This document shows, piece by piece, positions 8,958-16,124 of a DNA stretch of 50,805 bases. A model generated the notes under the pieces. It made no database searches. It worked only from the letters and a program-made list of their open reading frames with translations, and had not been told where the DNA came from. The stretch is taken from the NCBI GenBank assembly GCA_017964325.1, contig JAGCSE010000144.1, positions 1-50,805 on the forward strand, read 5' to 3'. The number at the start of each line of letters is the position of its first letter. Positions within the stretch are counted from its first letter, which is position 1. This DNA is from Victivallales bacterium (GTDB lineage Bacteria; Verrucomicrobiota; Lentisphaeria; Oligosphaerales; Oligosphaeraceae). The position numbers were made by a program, and so were the translations under genes.

Positions 8958-10631
8958 ATGTCATACATTGATGAAATCTGTGGTTATCTGCTGGGAAGGG
9001 GATATATCACCAGGGAAGAAGTCTCGAAGCTTATGAAAGGGCTGGGGGAGTCATCATCATTACTGGCTGAATACTATGATGACTACGGCTATGATGATTG
9101 TGTTGACTACGACTATGATGATTGGATTGAACAGGGGGAAGAACCAAACGATGTTCTGGAAGAGGAGATTTCCGCAGGAGGGCGGCGGAAGGGGAAGTCG
9201 AAAGGAAAGCCGCCTAGGTTAGGGGGGCGTCGCGGCAATGGTGGAAAATGTGTGAAGATTACCGCCCCAGAATTGGATGCAAAGCTTCCGACGATGGAAT
9301 TTGGGGAGAAACTGGAGCGGTTTCTGTCGTTGCTGCAATGGTTGGACGGGACTGGCGGGAAGGATTCCAACTGGTCATGGGAGGCGTTTGTCCAGGAGAC
9401 GGACAAATTCTATGATATGGGGCAGGATGGATTGACGGGGATGCTGAAGGGCAAGAAAGCCAAGGAAATAAAGCAGCAGGTTGATTTATTGATTTTTTAT
9501 TGCGGACAGTCATCGCTACTGCCGGATGTCTTGGATGGATACACGGGGCCCGTCGTCGGGCCTTTCAATTTGGAGATGGGGGATTTCCTTGCGATGGAAT
9601 GGACGGTCAACAAGCACTCGTGGATATATCGTCATCCGAACATCCGGACCATGAAACGGGCAGTCATCGTTCACAATCGCCTGCGCCGTGCCTTGGTCAG
9701 TTGCTTGAAAGACGGAATGTTCGATGCTAATATGGACGAGGAGGCTGAAATCAAATTCAACAAGCATAAGCAGGGAAGGTCCTATTTAATAGTTGATTTG
9801 ACAACATGGACTTTCAGCTACAGTGCTTTTCCGCCGAATATGAACGATGGCAGGTGCCGCACGACGGAGTTGTGGCTGAGGAAGATACCCAAGGGGCGCT
9901 TTGTCATGGGGGCGCCAGAGGACGAGGTGGGACGTGACTTTGATGAGACAAGCCACGATGTCGAGTTGACGCAGGACTTCTACATCGGCGTATTTCAATG
10001 TACTCAAAAACAGTGGGAGCTGGTCATGGGGGACAATCCATCCAAATACAAAGGCGTCTGCCGTCCTGTGGAAAACGTTACTTACGACATGATTCGCGGC
10101 ATGGAGGCCGGCGCGGGCTGGCCTGCAAACGGCCATGCCGTGGATGGTTCGTCCTTCATGGGCAGGCTGCGGAAGATGACGGGGCTTACGTTTGATTTGC
10201 CGACGGAGGCGCAATGGGAGTACGCCTGCCGTGCGGGTATGACGACTGCCCTCAATTCGGGGATGAACTTGACATCAACATTTTTGGATGTAAACATGAA
10301 TGAATTGGGAAGGTATTACTACAATCAGAACGATGGAAAGGGCGGATTTTCGGAGCACATGATGGTCGGTAGCTATATGCCGAACGGGTGGGGTCTGTAC
10401 GATATGCACGGAAACGTGTGGGAATGGTGCTTGGACTGGTATGGCGGATATAATGCGGTGACGGATCCAGTTGGACGAAAGATATGCTCGTGGATCTACG
10501 ACAGGTGTTGTCGCGGCGGCTCGTGGCGCAACTTAGCGGGGAATTGCCGTTCGGCGCACCGCGGCTACGTAAGCCCGTCGTACGGTGCCGACAACATCGG
10601 CTTCCGCATAGCTCTTATCCCAGTTCAATAA
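8958..10631 (+). CDS. FGE-sulfatase/C-type-lectin-like domain protein, tandem copy 3
   Basis: About 557 residues and the last gene of the operon. The frame is open from 8883, overlapping the end of copy 2, but the start at 8958 is chosen because it aligns with the MSYIDE start of the other copies and has AAGGAG seven bases upstream. The linker here is strikingly Asp/Tyr-rich (YYDDYGYDDCVDYDYDDW) before a Lys/Arg/Gly-rich stretch. The central domain and most of the FGE-like domain closely match copy 1, including KGRFVMG, LPTEAQWEYACRAG and GNVWEWCLDWY. The final 45 residues diverge between the anchors RGGSW, CRSA and GFR, and the last eight residues differ completely from copies 1 and 2. No catalytic FGE cysteine pair is evident. 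Confidence 0.86.
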   Translation: MSYIDEICGYLLGRGYITREEVSKLMKGLGESSSLLAEYYDDYGYDDCVDYDYDDWIEQGEEPNDVLEEEISAGGRRKGKSKGKPPRLGGRRGNGGKCVKITAPELDAKLPTMEFGEKLERFLSLLQWLDGTGGKDSNWSWEAFVQETDKFYDMGQDGLTGMLKGKKAKEIKQQVDLLIFYCGQSSLLPDVLDGYTGPVVGPFNLEMGDFLAMEWTVNKHSWIYRHPNIRTMKRAVIVHNRLRRALVSCLKDGMFDANMDEEAEIKFNKHKQGRSYLIVDLTTWTFSYSAFPPNMNDGRCRTTELWLRKIPKGRFVMGAPEDEVGRDFDETSHDVELTQDFYIGVFQCTQKQWELVMGDNPSKYKGVCRPVENVTYDMIRGMEAGAGWPANGHAVDGSSFMGRLRKMTGLTFDLPTEAQWEYACRAGMTTALNSGMNLTSTFLDVNMNELGRYYYNQNDGKGGFSEHMMVGSYMPNGWGLYDMHGNVWEWCLDWYGGYNAVTDPVGRKICSWIYDRCCRGGSWRNLAGNCRSAHRGYVSPSYGADNIGFRIALIPVQ

Positions 10632-10651
10632 GGGATTCATCTGACAACGAT

Positions 10652-10716
10652 GTTTGCGCGTTGCGCAAACAGTCGCATAGAGTGCGCAAATGGTCGCACA
10701 GAGTGCACCCCTCCCT
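10652..10716. repeat. Hairpin cluster between convergent genes, member of an interspersed hairpin family
   Basis: A perfect 8-bp stem with a 3-base loop (GTTTGCGC/GCGCAAAC, 10652-10670) is followed by two similar short units, TCGCATAGAGTGCGC (10673-10687) and GTCGCACAGAGTGCAC (10693-10708). The second unit ends in CCCCTCCC. The region separates the convergent FGE-like operon and the GH123-like gene, so it may end transcription in both directions, although there is no T-run. The second unit resembles elements near 28752, 37415 and 37516. Confidence 0.6.
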
Positions 10717-13211
10717 TAATTCCCGCGCCAGCTGCGGACGGCGAAATCGGCATCCTTCCATGGATCGAGATTATGGAAGCCACTGTGTTCGATGAGTTTG
10801 GCCATGTTCAGCCGCCATGCGTACGTCGCTTGCGGGTCTTGCGAGAAGACAGCCATGTTTTCGACAAGGCTGTTCGGCACGACGAGCGCCTTTTCCGCCT
10901 CAGACAGCCAGGCGTCCTGTTCGGCGGTGCGCTTCTCCACAAGTTTCATGCGGCGGACTGCTTCGCGGAGGATGCAGTGGTAGGCGTAGTCTTCGAGCCC
11001 GTCGCGGTAGTTTTCGAGGCGGATGGTCGGGATGGGGCGGCCGTCCTTGCCAAAGCAGAAGATGCAGCCGTCGCCGTGGTAGGTGGTCCATGAGACGGGA
11101 TTCCATGTCGTGTAGGGGCCGGAGACGATGGGCTTGTTGTCGTTCCAGATGGTCATGGAATAGTAGAGGAAACCGTCGGGCTGGAATTTGGCGGTCTGGG
11201 CGCCCATGAGCGTGCGGATGTCCTGCGCGGGATATTCGACGAACCAGTTGGCGTGGGGATGGTGGGGCCCGCAGCAGATGTACCACCAGACGTAACGCCC
11301 TGAATCGTGGGCGGTTTTGACTTTTGCGACATCGAATCTCGGTGTGAGGGGGCACCATGCGTCGATGGATTTGACGACGGTGTCGGCTCCGAAGCTATGG
11401 TCGTAGCTCGTGGTCATGAGGAGGACGTCCGGAAAAGCCTCCTTGAGTGCCTTGGCGCATTTTTCAATGAGCGGGAAGCGGTCCGGCTGGCATTCGTCGT
11501 AGGCATAGATATATGCGTATTTCAAGAGATTGCGGCGTTTTGCCTCTTCATAGATTGGGCGGAGGCGTTCGATTTCGGCGGGAATCTTGTCCTCCTCCCA
11601 GACGGATGCGTCGCCAAGGCCGAATGCGGTCAGTTTTCCTTTGTCATGGAGATATTGGATGACTTCGAAATCCGGCGGCGTCTTGATGTAGATGTTGCCC
11701 CAGTCGAGTAGGTAGTCGGTCAGGAAATCGGCATAGACGAATTTCATCTTCGGCCAATTTTCGGCGCCGCCGCGCTGGACCATGGCTGTTTTTTCGAAGC
11801 TTGGGTGGTTCCATGCGATAGCTGTCGGCAACGGCGGCTGTTCGGGCAGCGCGAAATCGAAGACGGTGATGGAGAAGGGGAGCTGGATGGATTTGACGTT
11901 GTCCGCCTGGACGGTCAGCGTGCCGCGATAGACGCCCGGATTCTGGCCGCGCCTCGCGTGGACGCGAATCCAGAACGTCTGCAAGTCGCCATGCTTGATG
12001 GGCACGACAGGGCAGAAATCAAGAATCGGGTCCGGCCACCAGCCGACATAATCGACCGTGTATGGCGGGCGGTTCTTCGTCTCGACGTAGCCGACGGTGT
12101 TGACCTGTATGTCGGCGGCGGGGAACACTTCGTGCGTGCCGTCCCGCAGCACGGGCGATAGCCTGACGGAGACGTTCGTGAGGTCGTGGCGGGCTGGCAT
12201 GACGGAAATCTGGACGGCTTCCTTTTCGTTCTGCGCCAATGCGACCGTGCATTCAGCGGCGGCCTTGACGGTGACGGGCATGTCCTTCGGCAGGATTTTC
12301 TCCATGCTTGTCGAGACGCCGACGAGCATATCCTGGATGTCAAGCTTCGCCTGGAGGCAGGATTCCGCGAAGGCGATGACGGAGACAGGCCGTTTGCAGA
12401 CATCGGGGATGCGTTTCAATTGTTCGTATATTTCAGTGAATTCGCGCGGCGTGGTCTTCGGATCACGCAGTTTTGCGAAAAGCTCATCCTGCTTGCGGCG
12501 GCAGTCGTCAATGAGCTTTTCGACGGTTGCGCCAATGCCTTCACGGAGGGCCGTGGGCATTTTTGTCGGTATGAGTTTGTTGAAAATGGCCTGCTGTTCG
12601 GCAATGAGCGGCTCGACGAGTGCGGCGCGCTTTGGCCGGAGCTGTTCGTTGAAGCTTGGCGGGACGTCTCCTGCCTCTTCGCCTGGCTTCAGGAGCGCGA
12701 TGCGGTCGATATAGATGTCGATATTTTCGGCGGGGCGTTCCGTGAAGATATGGAAGACACGGATGTCCTTGATGTTGACGGTGTCAGGGAATTTCAGGGG
12801 GATGACGAGCCGTTGGCTGGAAAGCGGCAGGATTTCACTTTGGCATTTGTGCAGAAATGCTTGGCGGACAGGGACTTTGCTGTCGGAAACATAAAACGAG
12901 AGATACGGCTGGAGAAGCTTGACGTTCGTGATGTCGATGACGATGCGGTCGTATTCCGTCCAGTCCTTCAATGGCGACGGGACCTCGAAGCAGGGCCATT
13001 CGGGCATGCCGTACTCGAATTTTTTCGCCTGGTAGTGGAGGGAATGGGAGCCTGACGTGGCGAATTGGTCGGAAAGTTCCATCCAATGCCACGGATTGGA
13101 GCCTTTGAGCCATGGGGCGGCCTCTTCGGGCGTCTCGAAATCAAAAAGAATATGGCCGCCGACCGCCGTGCATGCCATGGACATGCTGATTGCAAGCAGA
13201 AGATTTTTCAT
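10716..13211 (-). CDS. Secreted glycoside hydrolase, GH123/DUF4091-like
   Basis: An 831-residue protein with an N-terminal signal peptide (MKNLLLAISMSMACTAVGG), so exported. Residues about 20-180 look like a beta-sandwich carbohydrate-binding module (ILFDFETPEEAAPW at the start). The C-terminal half matches the DUF4091/GH123 catalytic region, ending with TTYHGDG, GRPIPTIRLENYRDGLEDYAYH. A neighbouring Asp-Glu pair in the segment YAYDECQ (residues 572-573) fits the catalytic pair expected in GH123 beta-N-acetylgalactosaminidases. Related DUF4091 proteins are common in glycan-degrading gut and marine bacteria, and many have no assayed substrate. The gene stands alone on the minus strand, convergent with the FGE-like operon and 50 bases after the rhombosortase gene, so it may be read from the same sigma-54 transcript. 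An AGGCGA site lies upstream of the ATG. Confidence 0.85.
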   Translation of the reverse strand: MKNLLLAISMSMACTAVGGHILFDFETPEEAAPWLKGSNPWHWMELSDQFATSGSHSLHYQAKKFEYGMPEWPCFEVPSPLKDWTEYDRIVIDITNVKLLQPYLSFYVSDSKVPVRQAFLHKCQSEILPLSSQRLVIPLKFPDTVNIKDIRVFHIFTERPAENIDIYIDRIALLKPGEEAGDVPPSFNEQLRPKRAALVEPLIAEQQAIFNKLIPTKMPTALREGIGATVEKLIDDCRRKQDELFAKLRDPKTTPREFTEIYEQLKRIPDVCKRPVSVIAFAESCLQAKLDIQDMLVGVSTSMEKILPKDMPVTVKAAAECTVALAQNEKEAVQISVMPARHDLTNVSVRLSPVLRDGTHEVFPAADIQVNTVGYVETKNRPPYTVDYVGWWPDPILDFCPVVPIKHGDLQTFWIRVHARRGQNPGVYRGTLTVQADNVKSIQLPFSITVFDFALPEQPPLPTAIAWNHPSFEKTAMVQRGGAENWPKMKFVYADFLTDYLLDWGNIYIKTPPDFEVIQYLHDKGKLTAFGLGDASVWEEDKIPAEIERLRPIYEEAKRRNLLKYAYIYAYDECQPDRFPLIEKCAKALKEAFPDVLLMTTSYDHSFGADTVVKSIDAWCPLTPRFDVAKVKTAHDSGRYVWWYICCGPHHPHANWFVEYPAQDIRTLMGAQTAKFQPDGFLYYSMTIWNDNKPIVSGPYTTWNPVSWTTYHGDGCIFCFGKDGRPIPTIRLENYRDGLEDYAYHCILREAVRRMKLVEKRTAEQDAWLSEAEKALVVPNSLVENMAVFSQDPQATYAWRLNMAKLIEHSGFHNLDPWKDADFAVRSWRGN

Positions 13212-13261
13212 GATTCGCCTGGTGTTGAGTTGTTATTTCATGAATGGTTGTTACAATGATA

Positions 13262-13849
13262 TTACGACCATTGAAATTTACCTTCATTATGCGCAATATC
13301 AATTTCTTTGGACAGCTGATTTCCGCATATTCCGCAGATTATTCCGGAAATGATGCCAGTGACGTGCGCCATGTCGGCAGGAATGAAGATGTTATCGACG
13401 AAGAACGTGTGTCCCGCGTGGATTTCAAGAGCCGTCTTGACGATGATACCCGCCAAGGCCAGGCAGCCGATGGTTTTGGAACGTTTCATGATGTGGAAGG
13501 CCCATGCGGCGTAGAGTGCGCAGTTCACGCCTGAAAGTCCGCCATACGCCGTCATCCACGGATAGGCCATTGTGACGGCGATGGAAATGGCGATGGACGA
13601 CAAGATTAAGCATGGCAATGATTTCTGAATCGGCAACCTCCAGGCAATGATAATGAAGCAGGCTGTGTCATAGAGCCAATGCTCCGCGCTCCAGTGGACG
13701 AGATGGCAGGTGAATGCCCGCCACAGGAAGCTGGCGTCTAAATCATTGGGGCGCAGGGCCGCCGCCCCGCCCGCCTCCGGACAGAACGTCAGGAGGGCGG
13801 AGGCGAGCAGGACGGCGGCGATCAACAGGATTTTGGAGTGTTTTTTCAT
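13262..13849 (-). CDS. Rhombosortase-like rhomboid intramembrane serine protease
   Basis: A 195-residue polytopic membrane protein with the rhomboid catalytic pair: GLSG at residues 104-107 (Ser106) and a C-terminal His162 in AHVTG. The N-terminal segment CHLVHWSAEHWLYD (48-61) is the pattern seen in rhombosortases, the small rhomboid subfamily that cuts the GlyGly-CTERM tail of exported proteins. It begins nine bases after the stop of the VIT-VWA gene, whose product ends in a Gly-Gly/hydrophobic/basic tail, so the two look like a dedicated enzyme-substrate pair. No strong ribosome binding site is visible, and translation is probably coupled to the gene before. It could instead be an ordinary rhomboid, but length, motif and neighbour all favour rhombosortase. 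Confidence 0.84.
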   Translation of the reverse strand: MKKHSKILLIAAVLLASALLTFCPEAGGAAALRPNDLDASFLWRAFTCHLVHWSAEHWLYDTACFIIIAWRLPIQKSLPCLILSSIAISIAVTMAYPWMTAYGGLSGVNCALYAAWAFHIMKRSKTIGCLALAGIIVKTALEIHAGHTFFVDNIFIPADMAHVTGIISGIICGICGNQLSKEIDIAHNEGKFQWS

Positions 13850-13858
13850 GGTGTTGGA

Positions 13859-15889
13859 TTAATCACGGTTTCTGTAGCGGGCGGCGACGGCGCCCATCGC
13901 GGCGACGATGACGACGGTCCAGACATCCATGGCTCCGCCCCCGTGGCTGATGTGCGGCGCGTGATATTGGAACATTCCGTTGTTGTGCCGCGGTGCGGGG
14001 CTGTTCACGGGTGCGGGGGATTCCTGTCTGGGGGCATCGACGCGGTAGTTCTTGACGGGCTGCGTCTTGCGCTGCGCCTGGGCTCTCCGCTCCTCCTGGA
14101 CGCGCTTCTGGTTGTGGCGTTCGATGCCGTGCTTTGCGTGCGCATCGTCCGTCAGCATGATGAGAGACGTCTCGTCGGTGACGATTTGGTATTTCAGGCC
14201 GATGTTGCGGACGACATCGCTGTTTTCCGACTGGTTTTCCAGCCCTTGGTTGACCATGTCTTCGTGCATTTCAATCTGCGCGACGGCGAACATGCGCTCC
14301 AGCTCCGGATTGTCCTCGTCCTGTTCGGGGAAGGTCATCTTGCAGGTATAGGTCTTGTCGTCGCCTGAAATGCGTGTCTTCATCGTGACAGTGGCCTCGC
14401 CATGGCCTTCGTAACGGCCGAACATCACCAACTGCTGGCCGCGGTAGAGTTTCTTCACGCAGTTCTTCGTCACATCGTAGGTCTTGATGCCGCTGACGGA
14501 GACTTTCACATCGTGCATGGCCTCGCTGGTGATTTTGGATTTGGCTAGCATGATCTTTCCGATGATGTCGTCGTCGTTGGAGACGGCTTCGTAGAAGCCG
14601 CCAGAGACATCGCAGATAATACGCATGAGAGGCCAATTGCAACTATTGCCCATGAGGAAGCCGAACACGCGGATGTCGTTGCGGGACATCAGCTTGGCAA
14701 ACGCCTGGGGATTGACTTCGCCCGTATTGGTCACGCAGTCGGTCACGATGACCATGCTGGTGACGCGGTCGTCGTCCAGTTTGGACAGGGCGGTTTTCAG
14801 GCCGTCGTAGAGGTTGGTGCCGCCGTTGGCGGTGACCTTGCCGAGCATATCGACGGCTTTTTTGATGTTTTCAGGCGTGGCGGGGAGGTAGCCGCGGGTG
14901 ATGTCTTCGGCTCGGCTGTTGAACATGACGATGCGGAAGCGGTCGTTGGGGTTCATCTTCTGGATGGTCTGGGCGACGCCTTTTGCGAGCGTCTGGATCT
15001 TGCCGCCGCACATGCTGCCGGAGTTGTCGAGAACAAAAACGTAGTCGGAACCATTGACGATGGGCTTGAGGTCGATGCCAGGTGTCAGAACCATCATGAA
15101 CGTTCCGTCTTCGCCGTTGCGTTTGAATGGGACGACTTCGAGGCGGCCGGGCAGGTTGTCGGCCAGGCTGTAGTAGAAGACGAAATCCTTTGCAAGGCCT
15201 TCGGGAAGTTCGTAAGTGATGTCAGCCGTGCCGTTGTCGAGATCTGCCTGTTCGGAGGCGACGCTGCCTTGCGGGGCGCGGTAGGCGGTCACGGGCCAGG
15301 CGGAACGGAGGATGACGCGGACGGTTGTCTTGCCCGTGGGCTTGTCATTGCGTTCCCAGAAGCTCAAGGCTCCGACGTCGTCGGTGTTGCCTTCCTCCAG
15401 CGGATATTGGTAGCGGCAGACGCCTGTATCGACTGGCAGCGGCTGGTAGTAGGTGAAGGTGATGCGGGCGGTGTCCTGCGGGGCCAGGTTGGCGATTTTG
15501 AACGAGAAATCCTGATAGCCGTTCTTGTCCGCGACGGCGGCATTGCGGCCTGCGTTCTTCTCCTCTTCATAAACTTGCTTCGCCTTGTCCTTCGCGACGA
15601 CTTCGCCGTTCATGGTCTGCTCGCCGATCTGGACCTGGCAGTCGGCCAACGATGCGGACTGCGGGACGGGGAAGGAATAGATGGCCTCCATGACCGTGTC
15701 GTTGATGTTCTTGAACTGCTGGTTGACTTCTGTCTGCGCGTAGCCGTTGTTAATGGTGACGATGACATCGTGGCTGACGATTTCCGCTGGTTTCAATCCA
15801 GAATTGACGGGGGAAAGCGTGCCGGCTGCTTGGACGATGGCCGTGGTGATGACGGTGAACATGGTGATGATGGTTCGCTTGATGTTCAT
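13859..15889 (-). CDS. VIT and VWA domain protein with GlyGly-CTERM-like tail
   Basis: A 676-residue exported protein. The start at 15889 is chosen for its AAGGAG site and because it opens a signal peptide (MNIKRTIITMFTVITTAIVQA); the frame stays open to 15973. Residues about 30-165 form a VIT (vault protein inter-alpha-trypsin) domain. Residues about 275-440 form a VWA domain with an intact metal site: DNSGSM, GGTNLYDG and VTDCVTNTGEV. The end is a Pro/Gln/Arg-rich stretch, then SHGGGAM, a hydrophobic helix (VWTVVIVAAMGAVAA) and RYRNRD. This fits a GlyGly-CTERM sorting tail. Proteobacterial VIT-VWA proteins of this kind are anchored by a dedicated sortase; here the next gene is a rhombosortase. 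A sigma-54 promoter lies about 80 bases upstream. Confidence 0.9.
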   Translation of the reverse strand: MNIKRTIITMFTVITTAIVQAAGTLSPVNSGLKPAEIVSHDVIVTINNGYAQTEVNQQFKNINDTVMEAIYSFPVPQSASLADCQVQIGEQTMNGEVVAKDKAKQVYEEEKNAGRNAAVADKNGYQDFSFKIANLAPQDTARITFTYYQPLPVDTGVCRYQYPLEEGNTDDVGALSFWERNDKPTGKTTVRVILRSAWPVTAYRAPQGSVASEQADLDNGTADITYELPEGLAKDFVFYYSLADNLPGRLEVVPFKRNGEDGTFMMVLTPGIDLKPIVNGSDYVFVLDNSGSMCGGKIQTLAKGVAQTIQKMNPNDRFRIVMFNSRAEDITRGYLPATPENIKKAVDMLGKVTANGGTNLYDGLKTALSKLDDDRVTSMVIVTDCVTNTGEVNPQAFAKLMSRNDIRVFGFLMGNSCNWPLMRIICDVSGGFYEAVSNDDDIIGKIMLAKSKITSEAMHDVKVSVSGIKTYDVTKNCVKKLYRGQQLVMFGRYEGHGEATVTMKTRISGDDKTYTCKMTFPEQDEDNPELERMFAVAQIEMHEDMVNQGLENQSENSDVVRNIGLKYQIVTDETSLIMLTDDAHAKHGIERHNQKRVQEERRAQAQRKTQPVKNYRVDAPRQESPAPVNSPAPRHNNGMFQYHAPHISHGGGAMDVWTVVIVAAMGAVAARYRNRD

Positions 15890-15968
15890 GGTGAAACTCC
15901 TTTTTATACTTGCTTCAAAAGATTCTTTTTTCTGTTTTCGCTTGTCGTTGGCGCCGACAAAAGCTTTT

Positions 15969-15984
15969 AGCAATCACTGTGCCA
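15969..15984 (-). promoter_or_regulatory. Sigma-54 (-24/-12) promoter of the VIT-VWA/rhombosortase operon
   Basis: Read on the minus strand the sequence is TGGCAC-AGTGA-TTGCT. It matches the sigma-54 consensus TGGCAC-N5-TTGC(A/T) at every conserved base and has the correct spacing between GG and GC. Transcription would start near 15958, leaving a leader of about 70 bases before the ATG at 15889. The divergent gene at 16125 encodes a sigma-54 activator, the natural candidate regulator. Confidence 0.8.
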
Positions 15985-16124
15985 ACTTTGAAAAAAGGCC
16001 AAATCCAGGCTGAATCCATGAAAAATTGCAACTTTCAATGACATTTTTTGCTAAGCAGATTGGCATTTTTTGTATAGTTGATTATTTTTTCAAAAAGTCA
16101 TGCCACTTTATTAGGAAAGCAGCC

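Noticed and set aside
2984..15889. Reverse transcriptase or template repeat of a diversity-generating retroelement near the FGE-like genes
   Set aside because: I looked through the frames around the operon and found no reverse transcriptase motifs and no A-rich near-copy of the variable ends; if it exists it is outside the window.
16061..16075. TGGCATTTTTTGTAT before the sigma-54 activator as a second sigma-54 promoter
   Set aside because: The distance between the GG and the downstream G element is one base too short and the -12 GC is GT, so it does not meet the strict spacing rule.
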